64,000 nt of DNA from Streptomyces actuosus (GTDB lineage: Bacteria; Actinomycetota; Actinomycetes; Streptomycetales; Streptomycetaceae): the NCBI RefSeq assembly GCF_016921115.1, contig NZ_JAFFZS010000039.1, positions 1-64,000 on the forward strand. The letters run 5' to 3'. A program made the position numbers and the translations under genes. How positions within the stretch are numbered: position 1 is the first letter of the stretch; each line of letters opens with the position of its first letter. Positions 50,198 through 58,310 of the stretch are shown here, piece by piece. Under the pieces are notes generated by a model. That model made no database searches and had not been told where the DNA came from. It saw nothing but the letters and a program-made list of their open reading frames with translations.

Positions 50198-51571
50198 TCA
50201 GAACTCGAAGGACTCGTGGTGGATGCGGCGGTGCGGGACGCCGGCCTCGCGCAGCGCGGCGTACGACTCCTCGGCCAGTCCCGGCGGCCCGCACAGGTAC
50301 ACGTCGTGACGGGCGATGTCCGGCAGGATCCTGCGCAGCGCCTTCGCGGTGACGGTGGGGCGCCGCCCCTCCGGGCTGTTGACCGCGTACAGCAGCCGGG
50401 CTCCCCGGGCGTCCGCGATCTCCTCCAGTTCGTCCCGCAGCGCCAGCTCGTCGGCGGTGCGGGCCCGGTAGAGCAGGGTCAGGTCCCCCGGGGCTCCGGG
50501 CAGTGTCTCGAACAGCGCCCGCAGCGGTGTGATGCCCGCGCCGCCGGCGATCAGCAGCACCTTGCCGCGCCTGCGGCGGGCCGCGGTCATCGCGCCGTAG
50601 GGCCCTTCCGCCCACACGCGCGTGCCCGGCCGCACCCCGGCGAGCGCCGCACTGTGCCCGCCGACGGCCTTGACGGTGATCCGCAGCAGGTCGGGGCGGG
50701 GCGGGGCCGAGAGCGAGTAGGGGTTGGCGCTCCAGCGCAGCCCCGGGGCGAGGAAGCGCCAGCGGAAGAAGTGGCCGGCCTCCGCTCCGAGGCGGTGCAG
50801 CCGCCGGCCCCGGATGAGGACGGAGACCACACCCGGTGCCTCCTGCACGACCGAGTCGACCCGCATGCGGTGCCGGAGGTTGAGCCGTACCGGGGTGAGC
50901 ACCCGGTACCACAGGACCAGGGCGCCGACCGTGAGGTACAGGGCGTACCAGGCGGTGCGGGCGGCGGCGTCGGCGACGAACTCGTCGCCCGTCGCGAGCT
51001 GGTGCCAGAAGGCGAGGTACACCGCGGCATAGGTGAGCAGATGCAGGTGGTACCAGAGCTCGTAGCGCATGCGACGGCGCACGGCACCGACGGACACGAG
51101 ACCGACGAGGAAGAGGATCAGTGTGCCCGCGGTCGCTTCGAGCATCCTCGGGTAGCCGGTGACGACGGAGACGGTCTGCTCGCGGATGCCGGTGTCCGAC
51201 TGCAGCGCGTACCCGTACAGGGTCAGCACCACGTGCACGAGGGTCAGGCACAGTGCGTAGCGGCCGGTGCGCGCGTGCCAGCGGACCGCGCGGTCGGAAC
51301 CGACCCGGCGTTCGAGGGCCGGGATGCGTGCCATCTGGGCGATCACGAGGGCGATCGCCCAGCCGGCGAGCAGTCCGGTGATCCGGCCCGCGTTGACCAT
51401 CCGGTCGGCGGCGGTCGCGGCGACGGCGGGAGTGTTGTGCCACCACAGCCACAGCACGGCGGCCGGGCCCGTCCAGAAGATCGCGAGCAGGGGGGCCGTG
51501 GGTGTGCGCCGGGGGCGGATCCGGCGCATGGCCTGCCGTCGTCCCGCCCGGCTGTGCTGGATCGTCGTCAA
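50198..51571 (-). CDS. Ferric-reductase-like transmembrane flavoprotein
   Basis: A 457-residue protein. The TTG start (LTTIQHSRAGRRQAMRRIR) follows GGAAGAGGAAG; an ATG (MRRIRPRRTPT) is an alternative. Five to six helices cover residues 25-210 with paired His (WHARTGRYALCLTLVHVVLT, ELWYHLHLLTYAAVYLAFWH), fitting the heme sites of the ferric-reductase/NOX domain. Then FAD domain (NPYSLSAPPRPDLLRITVK, here W-S-A-N-P-Y-S-L-S), then the NAD domain: GGAGITPLRALFETL and VYLCGPPGLAEESY. It takes electrons from NAD(P)H across the membrane. Gene order with the FMN-binding protein points to an extracytoplasmic electron chain. Confidence 0.87.
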   Translation of the reverse strand: MTTIQHSRAGRRQAMRRIRPRRTPTAPLLAIFWTGPAAVLWLWWHNTPAVAATAADRMVNAGRITGLLAGWAIALVIAQMARIPALERRVGSDRAVRWHARTGRYALCLTLVHVVLTLYGYALQSDTGIREQTVSVVTGYPRMLEATAGTLILFLVGLVSVGAVRRRMRYELWYHLHLLTYAAVYLAFWHQLATGDEFVADAAARTAWYALYLTVGALVLWYRVLTPVRLNLRHRMRVDSVVQEAPGVVSVLIRGRRLHRLGAEAGHFFRWRFLAPGLRWSANPYSLSAPPRPDLLRITVKAVGGHSAALAGVRPGTRVWAEGPYGAMTAARRRRGKVLLIAGGAGITPLRALFETLPGAPGDLTLLYRARTADELALRDELEEIADARGARLLYAVNSPEGRRPTVTAKALRRILPDIARHDVYLCGPPGLAEESYAALREAGVPHRRIHHESFEF

Positions 51572-52100
51572 GGCTGATCTTCCTCTTCCGGCCTTGCAGT
51601 CCCGGCACCGTACATCGGCCAGTGGCTGAAAATCGTCGGTTGTGGTGAAGGGCACCGTTCCGGTCGGCCCCGGGGCGGGCGGCGGGGGCAGCACCTGCCT
51701 CCCGCGGCCACCTCTCCCAGCGGACGGGCGGAGCCGGGCGTCACCGGCCGCCGCAGGCACCGCCGGACGGAACCACCGCCGGACGGGACGGTCGCGCCCC
51801 GACTTCCGCGGGCAGTTCCCCCTGCCCGGGGCCGGCGCCGGCCCCGGGCTCCGAGCGGGCCTGCCGCTCGCGTGCTCCGGCTGCGTGGTCCGCGCCGTCG
51901 CCCCGGGGCGCGGTGAGCGCCATGGCCGGGACGCGGGGAGCGCCGGACGAGCCCGACGACCGGGTGGCCGGCCCGACCCACTGCCGCGGACGGGGCAACG
52001 CCCCTGTGGCGGTGGGTCGTCCATGGCCGTGCGGGGAACAGTCCCGGTACGGCCGAGGTGGTCCGCGCGACGCGGGCCCGCGTCGCGAGGGGGAAGCGGC
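51572..52100. other. Non-coding interval between divergent genes
   Basis: 529 bases, no gene supported; promoters of the reductase operon and of the TRADD-N-associated-type gene must lie here. GGGGAAG at 52090-52096 is the ribosome-binding site of the latter. Confidence 0.4.
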
Positions 52101-53159
52101 ATGAGCGAGGAGAGTGTTACGGAGCCCCGCGCCGGGGGGACCGGCGCTGCAGGATCCGGGGAGGGCGAGTCCGGGACGGGCAAGTACGGGGAGCCCGCGA
52201 GGATCACGGACGGCGAGACCGCCGGCAGCGCGGAGGACGGACCCGGGAAGAGCGAGGCGCCGCTGCGTTTCGAGTGGATCAGGGAACTGGACAACGGCAT
52301 TTCGGCGTGGGTGCTGAAGAAGCTGACCGACTCCTTCGACTTCGACGTGAACAACGCCCGGAAGGTGGCGAGGGCCGTCTCCTTCGGCATCCTCGTCCTC
52401 GCGGCGCTGCTCGTCTGCACGGCGATCGCGTCGCTCGTCTTCTATCTGGAGACGCACAAGGAGAGCGCCGGCACGGGCGATCTGTCCCGCGAGAGTCTGA
52501 TCTTCGCCCTCTTCATCTACCTGGCGGTCATCCTCGGCCTCTTCACCGTCGCCCTGCTGATCTTCAAGTCCCTCTCGCGCGCGGACGAGCGTCTGCGCGC
52601 CGAGGTGAAGGGCGAGCTGGAACAGGCGGCGGAGCGGCTGCGCGAGAAGATGGAACTGCCGAGCCTGCTGGAGTACAACCGGGCGCGGCTGAACCAGTAT
52701 CACGAGACCACGACGCAGCAGGCCAGGCGAGCCTTCCGGAACAGCCTGATCGCCATCGCCGTCGGACTGGCCGTGCTGGCGCTGTGCACTCTCACCACCG
52801 TCGTGGCCACCGGCCGGGCGGACCGTGTCGTCGTCGGCAGCATCGCCGTCCTCGGCACGGTCTTCTCCGGATATCTGGGGCGCACCTACGTCATCGTCTA
52901 CTACCGCACCCTGTCCCAGATGAACCGATACTTCAGCCAGCCCGTCATCGAGGGCTACCTCCTCACCGCCGAGCGCGTCGCGGAGCGGATCCAGGACAGC
53001 GGGCTGCGGGAGGAGAACTTCGGGAAGATCGTCGACGCGGTCCTGGAATCGGGGCGGGAGAACCAGCGGGCCGTGCACGGGGAGCCCGACTCCCGTTCCA
53101 CCGGAAGGCCCGGGAGGCGCTCCCGCGGGTCGTCGCGGCGCGGACGGCGCAGTTCCTGA
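52101..53159 (+). CDS. Membrane protein with a TRADD-N-associated-type transmembrane region
   Basis: A 352-residue protein from ATG (MSEESVTEPRAGGTGAAGSG). A disordered 50-residue lead precedes FDFDVNNARKVARAVSFGIL, two transmembrane helices (SFGILVLAALLVCTAIASLV and LFIYLAVILGLFTVALLIF), a soluble amphipathic segment (LLEYNRARLNQYHETTTQQA), then another helix pair (FRNSLIAIAVGLAVLALCTL, VVVGSIAVLGTVFSGYLGRT) and YVIVYYRTLSQMNRYFSQPV. The Y-N-R-x-x-L-x-x-Y-H-x-x-x-x-x-Q-A-R-x-x-F-x-x-S pattern is that of the transmembrane domain called CyanoTRADDas_TM. These are often tied to conflict or stress-signalling proteins. An Arg/Ser-rich tail ends it. A DUF389 gene follows at 100 bases. Confidence 0.68.
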   Translation: MSEESVTEPRAGGTGAAGSGEGESGTGKYGEPARITDGETAGSAEDGPGKSEAPLRFEWIRELDNGISAWVLKKLTDSFDFDVNNARKVARAVSFGILVLAALLVCTAIASLVFYLETHKESAGTGDLSRESLIFALFIYLAVILGLFTVALLIFKSLSRADERLRAEVKGELEQAAERLREKMELPSLLEYNRARLNQYHETTTQQARRAFRNSLIAIAVGLAVLALCTLTTVVATGRADRVVVGSIAVLGTVFSGYLGRTYVIVYYRTLSQMNRYFSQPVIEGYLLTAERVAERIQDSGLREENFGKIVDAVLESGRENQRAVHGEPDSRSTGRPGRRSRGSSRRGRRSS

Positions 53160-53258
53160 CGCCGCACCGGTCCCGCCGGCCCGCGTCGCCCCGAGCGGGT
53201 CGGTGCGGCGGACGTGTCGCGCCCGTCCCGGCGCTGCCGCTCGTGCTTACGTGAGGGC

Positions 53259-54260
53259 ATGCTCAGCGCAGTGCGTGCCCTTGTTCTGCCGGATTCCCAG
53301 CGCCGTTCGCTGGACGATCTGGCGCAGGACCTGGACCTGTCGTCCGGGGACACCAGGTCCAAGCGCTCGGCCTTCTGGACGATGCTGACGCTGTCGTCGG
53401 TCATCGCGGTCGGAGGGGTGCTCACGGACTCCACGGCCACCGTGATCGGCGCGATGATCATCGCGCCGCTGTCGACACCGATCATGGGCATCGCCCTGGC
53501 GTCGGTGCAGCGGCGGCGGATCGGGGCGGTCGCCGTCGTGCTGTCCGCGTGCACCCTGGTGATCGCGGTCGGGCTGGTGTTCTCGCTGGTGCTGCCCAGC
53601 GACTACGACCTGCTCGCCAACAGCCAGATCTCCTCGCGCACGTCACCGGGGCTGATGGACCTGATCGCCGCGCTGGCCACCGGCTTCGCCGGTGCGGTGG
53701 CCCTGGCCCGGCGCGACGTCGCCGCCGTGCTGCCGGGCGTCGCGATCGCGATCTCCCTCGTGCCGCCGCTCGTGGTGGTGGGGGTCTGCCTGGGGCGTCT
53801 GGCTGGGGTCCTCGCGCTGGGCGCCCTGGTGCTGTTCGTGTCGAACCTGTTCGCCCTGGTCTTCGGCGGCATGGTGGTCTTCGCCGCTCTCGCCTACCGC
53901 GCCAGCACCGAGCAGGTGGCCGGGCGGCCCGCCCGGCGGGCCTTGGCCGGCATGGCCCTGCTCTTCATCGTCGTGTTCGTGCCGCTGGCGGCCAACACCA
54001 CCCTCACGTTCCTGATCAACACCTGGACCAGCCGGGCCAAGACCGCCGCGGAGGAGTGGCTCGCCGACTCGCCGGGGGCGGAGGTCACGAGTGTCGACGC
54101 GAAGTCGCAGACGCTGTACATCCACGTCCGCGTCCCCGGGGAGCTTCCGCCGGTGCAGACGCTGCTCGACGATCTCCAGGGACAGATCCCCAACGGCATC
54201 CCGGTCGTGGTGGACGCCACGCGCGGCCGGCGCGTCGAGGCCGGAACGGTCGGGGGCTGA
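53259..54260 (+). CDS. DUF389 family membrane protein
   Basis: A 333-residue protein. MLSAVRALVLPDSQRRSLDD then RSAFWTMLTLSSVIAVGGVL and STATVIGAMIIAPLSTPIMG match the DUF389 signature (W-x-x-x-x-S-x-x-I-A-x-x-G-L-x-x-x-S-x-A-x-x-I-G-A-M-x-x-x-P). Five to six helices follow (DLIAALATGFAGAVALARRD, VAIAISLVPPLVVVGVCLGR). The C-terminal soluble domain (DAKSQTLYIHVRVPGELPPV) closes it. The family is widespread and of unknown function. Co-directional with the TRADDas-type gene. Confidence 0.85.
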   Translation: MLSAVRALVLPDSQRRSLDDLAQDLDLSSGDTRSKRSAFWTMLTLSSVIAVGGVLTDSTATVIGAMIIAPLSTPIMGIALASVQRRRIGAVAVVLSACTLVIAVGLVFSLVLPSDYDLLANSQISSRTSPGLMDLIAALATGFAGAVALARRDVAAVLPGVAIAISLVPPLVVVGVCLGRLAGVLALGALVLFVSNLFALVFGGMVVFAALAYRASTEQVAGRPARRALAGMALLFIVVFVPLAANTTLTFLINTWTSRAKTAAEEWLADSPGAEVTSVDAKSQTLYIHVRVPGELPPVQTLLDDLQGQIPNGIPVVVDATRGRRVEAGTVGG

Positions 54261-54608
54261 GCGCTGCGCCGGAATCGTCGCGGTACGACGTCCACCGGCC
54301 GCTGCGCCGTCGTGGCCGGTCGCGCGGTTCCCCGCGCGTTCTCGGGCGCTGCCGGACCGCTGCGGACTTCGCCCGGCCTGCTGAGAGCCGTCGGGGGGCC
54401 GGGCCGTCGACCGGGCGGTCGGGGACCGGGCAGGGGGCCGGCCGGTCGGCGCACGAGCAGCGGGGCGGGCCGTCCCCGGGAGGCGCCGGGAAGCCTTCGG
54501 GGGCCGAGGGAGGCGATCCGGGAACCCGGTCGACGGGGCGCCGAGGGACCGGGACCCGTAAGTCCCGCCGCCGGCACGGGCCGCACGGGCCGCGCGGAAC
54601 GGCGGATG
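54261..54608. other. Non-coding gap between convergent genes
   Basis: 348 bases of Arg/Gly/Pro noise without gene or clear terminator hairpin. Confidence 0.4.
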
Positions 54609-55970
54609 CTACGACGGGTCCGCCGCGACCGGACGGCCGTGGCAGCGGGCCCACTTGCGTCCGCCGCCGCACGTGCAGGGCGCGTTGTGCGGCCGGTCGG
54701 CGTCCGCGGTCGCGTACTGGCGCATGATCAGCGCGGGGGCCAGCCCCTGCCGCAGCAGCTGCGCCATCGTGCGCATCGGGGCGTCGACGTGCCGGAAGAA
54801 CTCCTGGAAGCCGGCGCACAGGTGGTTGAGGCCCGGCTCGCCGTCCGGGGTGGTGTCGAAACGGTCCTTGGGGCAGCCGCCGTGGCAGGCGAAGCGGACG
54901 TCGCAGTCGAGGCAGTACCGGGGCAGCGTGTCGTGCTTGTCCTGGCCGAACGTCCGCTGCCGCGGCGAGTCGACCAGTTCCAGCAGGTGCCGCTCGCCGA
55001 TGTTGCCCAGCAGGTGATCGGGCTCGACGAAGTGGTCGCAGGAGTACACGTCGCCGTTGTGCTCCAGGGCGAGGGCGCTGCCGCAGGTTCGGGAGTGGAC
55101 GCACAGCGAGGGCTGCTCCCCGTACCAGTTGGCCAGCGCCACGTCGAACATCTGGACGTGGACCCGGCCGACGTCGGTGCGTACCCAGTCCTCGAAGACG
55201 TCGATCAGGAACCGGCCGTACTGCCGCGCGGTCACCGACCGCTCGGTGACCCGGTCGCCCTGCTGCCGGTAGAGGGGCCGGTCCTCGGCCCGGGCGCCCC
55301 AGCCGTCGTTCGCGAGGGGCAGGGCGTCGGCGGTGGTGCGCTCCACGATCGGGATGAACTGCATGTGGGCGGCACCGCAGTCGTCCCGGAGAAAGGAGTA
55401 CACCTCGCGGCCGTGCCCGGCGTTGGCGTCGTGCAGGGTGGTCAGCGCGTTCCACTGCACTCCGTGCTCGCGCAGGTGGTCCAGCCCCCGCATGACGCGG
55501 TCGAAGGTGGGCCTGCCGCCCTTGTCGACCCGGTGGGCGTCGTGCAGTTCGCGGGGGCCGTCGACGGAGAGGCCGACCAGGAAGTCGTTGTCCCGGAAGA
55601 AGCGGGCCCACTCGGCGTCGATGAGCGTGCCGTTGGTCTGGATGGTGTTGACGATCCGCTGGCCGGGCCGGGCGTGGCGGTGCTCGTACTCCAGGGACCT
55701 GCGGAAGAAGTCCAGGCCCATCAGCGTCGGCTCACCCCCCTGCCAGGCCACCGTGACCTCGGGTGCCGGGCCGTGCGCCTCGATGAGCTGCCGGATGTAG
55801 GCGTCGAGCAGATCGTCCGCCATGCGGAATCTGCTGCCCTCGTACAGCAGTTCCTTGGACAGGAAGAAGCAGTAGGTGCAGTCCAGGTTGCAGATCGCCC
55901 CGGCAGGCTTGGCCAGCAGATGGAACGGCCGGCGCCGCACGGTCGGGGCGGGCAGGTCCACGGTGCTCAT
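54609..55970 (-). CDS. Radical-SAM sulfatase maturase (anSME type) with SEC-C tail
   Basis: A 453-residue protein from ATG (MSTVDLPAPTVRRRPFHLLA). The radical-SAM [4Fe-4S] site is AICNLDCTYCFFLSKE (C-x3-C-x2-C). VTVAWQGGEPTLMGLDFF is the GGEP motif and VNTIQTNGTLI supports SAM binding. A SPASM region holds the auxiliary clusters: TCGSALALEHNGDVYSCDHF, then RYCLDCDVRFACHGGCPKDR. The last 25 residues have a SEC-C zinc motif (APCTCGGGRKWARCHG), unusual for this family. Anaerobic sulfatase maturases oxidise the active-site Cys or Ser to formylglycine; the sulfatase nearby (58.3 kb) has a Cys. A longer ATG start 15 codons upstream is possible. The palindrome at 55999-56027 sits just upstream. Confidence 0.9.
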   Translation of the reverse strand: MSTVDLPAPTVRRRPFHLLAKPAGAICNLDCTYCFFLSKELLYEGSRFRMADDLLDAYIRQLIEAHGPAPEVTVAWQGGEPTLMGLDFFRRSLEYEHRHARPGQRIVNTIQTNGTLIDAEWARFFRDNDFLVGLSVDGPRELHDAHRVDKGGRPTFDRVMRGLDHLREHGVQWNALTTLHDANAGHGREVYSFLRDDCGAAHMQFIPIVERTTADALPLANDGWGARAEDRPLYRQQGDRVTERSVTARQYGRFLIDVFEDWVRTDVGRVHVQMFDVALANWYGEQPSLCVHSRTCGSALALEHNGDVYSCDHFVEPDHLLGNIGERHLLELVDSPRQRTFGQDKHDTLPRYCLDCDVRFACHGGCPKDRFDTTPDGEPGLNHLCAGFQEFFRHVDAPMRTMAQLLRQGLAPALIMRQYATADADRPHNAPCTCGGGRKWARCHGRPVAADPS

Positions 55971-55998
55971 CGCCCCAGGATGGGGGCCGGGCGGGCGT

Positions 55999-56027
55999 CC
56001 GGCGTCACCCGCCACGGGTGACGCCGG
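55999..56027. promoter_or_regulatory. Palindrome copy 1: candidate operator upstream of the maturase
   Basis: CCGGCGTCACCCG-CCA-CGGGTGACGCCGG, perfect over 13 bp each side, 29 bases upstream of the maturase start. Its core TCACCCG-N3-CGGGTGA recurs at 56581-56597 and 58119-58135. Confidence 0.65.
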
Positions 56028-56087
56028 AAGGTTCCCCCGGCCGGCACGGTCGTCCCGGGCCGGCCGGGGGAACCCGGGTCGTTCGGG

Positions 56088-56501
56088 TCACGGTTCCCGC
56101 GGTACGACGCACAGGGCCCAGATGACGAAGGCGTAGAACGCGATGAGGGTGAGCGACCAGAAGGGGTAGTACGGGATCGACAGGAAGTTGGCGATGATCA
56201 GTAGTCCGGCGATCCCGACGCCGACGACCCTGGCCCACGTGGAGCGCTGGAAGAGCCCCACGCTCACGATGACGGCGATGACGCCGAGGACCAGCTGGAT
56301 CCAGCCCCAGCTGGTCAGGTCGAACTTGAAGATGTAGTTCGGGGTCGACACGTAGATGTCGTCGTCGGCGATCGCCATGATGCCCCGGAGAAGGTCCAGG
56401 ATGCCGGCGATGAACAGCAGGGCGGCGGCGAACATCACCAGTCCGCCGGCAGCCGCCTCAGCCGTGTCCGAACGGCGGTGGGGGGTCATGCTCGTGGTCA
56501 T
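56088..56501 (-). CDS. Small membrane protein of the DUF7144 type
   Basis: A 137-residue protein. An ATG at 56501 after GCGAGG is preferred; an upstream ATG at 56519 is possible. Four helices are clear: AAGGLVMFAAALLFIAGILD, LTSWGWIQLVLGVIAVIVSV, VVGVGIAGLLIIANFLS and FWSLTLIAFYAFVIWALCV, with the loop DDIYVSTPNYIFKFDL. Family function is unknown. Located between the maturase and the antiporter, with palindrome copy 2 some 80 bases upstream. Confidence 0.75.
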   Translation of the reverse strand: MTTSMTPHRRSDTAEAAAGGLVMFAAALLFIAGILDLLRGIMAIADDDIYVSTPNYIFKFDLTSWGWIQLVLGVIAVIVSVGLFQRSTWARVVGVGIAGLLIIANFLSIPYYPFWSLTLIAFYAFVIWALCVVPREP

Positions 56502-56579
56502 GGTGGAACCTCGCTTCATCGGCGGGCGGCGACGCCCGGCTCTGCGTCCTCCAGCATGAGCGGTCGGCGCGGACCGGTG

Positions 56580-56598
56580 ATCACCCGTGGCGGGTGAT
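56580..56598. promoter_or_regulatory. Palindrome copy 2: candidate operator between divergent genes
   Basis: ATCACCCG-TGG-CGGGTGAT in the gap between the DUF7144 gene (start 56501) and the antiporter (start 56699), so it could control both. Confidence 0.65.
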
Positions 56599-56698
56599 GT
56601 CCGCGGGACGGCCCGCTGGTGCCCTTGAGCGCAGGAAGCAAGCGGGGCGAGGGCCGGGCCGGGTGCGCGGGACCCGGGAGGCTCGGGAGGCTTCGGAG

Positions 56699-58033
56699 AT
56701 GAGCGGTGAGGCCTGGACCGGGGTGGCGGTGGCGGGAGTCACCGCCGCCTACGCGCTGTGCTCGCGCCGCCTCGCGTCGACGCCGGTGTCGTCGGCGATG
56801 GTGTTCACCGGCTGCGGGGTGCTCCTGGGGCCCGCCGTGCTCGGCGTCGTCGAGACGCAGGGCCGCACCGGGCCGATCCTGACCCTGCTGGAGTCGGCGC
56901 TGGCCCTGGTGCTGTTCACCGACGCGATGGCGGTGCGCCGGCGCGACCTGCGCAGCGGCGGCTTCCTGCCGGGCCGGCTGCTCGGCATCGGGCTGCCGCT
57001 GACCATCGGGGCCGGGTGGTTGCTGGCGTGGCCGCTGCTGCCGGGGCTGACCGTGTGGGAGCTGGCGCTGGTGGGCGCCGTCCTCGCGCCGACGGACGCG
57101 GCGCTCGGCAAGACCGCCATGTCCAGCCCCCGGCTCCCTCCGCTGGTGCGGCAGGGGCTCAACGTGGAGAGCGGACTCAACGACGGCATGGTGCTGCCGT
57201 TCTTCCTGCTCTTCCTGGCCGGCATCCCGGGCACGTCCGCCGCCGAGGAGGGGGTGTCGGGTGTCTTCTGGCGCGCGCTGGTGCTCAGCACGGTGCTGGG
57301 GCTGCTGGCCGGGGCGGGTGGCGGCCGGCTGCTGTGCGCCGCACGGGCCCGGGGGTGGGTCACCCCGGAGTGGGCGCAGCTGTTCGTCCCGGCCGTCGCG
57401 ATGGCGGCGTACTGCCTGGCCGTCGTGACGGACGGCAGCGGCTTCATCGCGGCCTGGGCCGCCGGCTTCGCCTTCGGCCACGCGCTGCGCCACAGCGCTC
57501 CGCGGCCGGCCACCGCCACCGCCTCCGGCGCGGGGCCGGCCGGCGGGCGGCCCGAGGACGACGCCCGCCCGGCCGACTTCGCCGAGCATCTCGGCGGCCT
57601 CCTGACCTCGGTCAGCCTGCTGGTCTTCGGGGCGGTCGTGCTGGGTCCGACGCTGGAGGACCTGAGCTGGCGGGTCGTGGGCTACGCGGTGCTGAGCCTC
57701 ACCGTCGTCCGGATGCTGCCCGTGGCCCTGGCGCTCGCCGGCAGCGGGCTGCGGCCGCCCACGGTGGCGTACATCGGCTGGTTCGGGCCACGGGGCCTGG
57801 CGTCCGTCGTGCTGGGTCTGCTGGTCGTGGAGGAGCAGGTCCGCGGCACGGACCTGCTGGGCCGGGTGGTGGCGGCGACCGTCGGCCTCAGCGTGCTGCT
57901 GCACGGTGTGTCGGCCGTCGCCCTCGCCGACCGCTACGGCCGCTGGCACGAGGAGGCCGCGGCCACGGGCCGGAGGCTGCGCGAGGCCACACCCGTGCCG
58001 GAGGCCGCGCCCCGCCGGATCGTCGCCCGGTGA
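56699..58033 (+). CDS. Cation:proton antiporter (NhaP/CPA1 type)
   Basis: A 444-residue protein from ATG (MSGEAWTGVAVAGVTAAYAL) with CGGGAGG upstream. About 12 helices. ALVGAVLAPTDAALGKTAMS carries the A-P-T-D transport motif of CPA1 antiporters, and LVRQGLNVESGLNDGMVLPF has the N-x-E-S-G-x-N-D motif of NhaP/NHE proteins. FIAAWAAGFAFGHALR and GWFGPRGLASVVLGLLV continue the fold. It exchanges Na+ or K+ for H+. The C-terminal tail is short without TrkA domains. Placed between two copies of the same palindrome. Confidence 0.88.
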   Translation: MSGEAWTGVAVAGVTAAYALCSRRLASTPVSSAMVFTGCGVLLGPAVLGVVETQGRTGPILTLLESALALVLFTDAMAVRRRDLRSGGFLPGRLLGIGLPLTIGAGWLLAWPLLPGLTVWELALVGAVLAPTDAALGKTAMSSPRLPPLVRQGLNVESGLNDGMVLPFFLLFLAGIPGTSAAEEGVSGVFWRALVLSTVLGLLAGAGGGRLLCAARARGWVTPEWAQLFVPAVAMAAYCLAVVTDGSGFIAAWAAGFAFGHALRHSAPRPATATASGAGPAGGRPEDDARPADFAEHLGGLLTSVSLLVFGAVVLGPTLEDLSWRVVGYAVLSLTVVRMLPVALALAGSGLRPPTVAYIGWFGPRGLASVVLGLLVVEEQVRGTDLLGRVVAATVGLSVLLHGVSAVALADRYGRWHEEAAATGRRLREATPVPEAAPRRIVAR

Positions 58034-58118
58034 GGCCGCGCGGCGATCCGGCGTGCCGGGTACCGGGCGCTGCGGGGCCGAGAAGCGATGGGGCCGTGGG
58101 GAGGCAGGGTCGGGCGGG

Positions 58119-58135
58119 TCACCCGTGCCGGGTGA
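58119..58135. promoter_or_regulatory. Palindrome copy 3: candidate operator upstream of the sulfatase
   Basis: TCACCCG-TGC-CGGGTGA, after the antiporter stop and 176 bases upstream of the sulfatase ATG. Confidence 0.6.
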
Positions 58136-58310
58136 GGCGGACGGGGCCGGCCGGCGCGACCGTGGAGGGGTGACCGGCCCGTGCCGACCGGAGACGCACG
58201 GGGCTCTCCGTCCTTCTCGGGGACTCGCAGGCACTCACGAGGACTCACGGGGACACTTCGGCGGGACGTCCGCGTCCGGCTCCGCAGCAGGCGTGCAGAG
58301 GGGAATCGTC

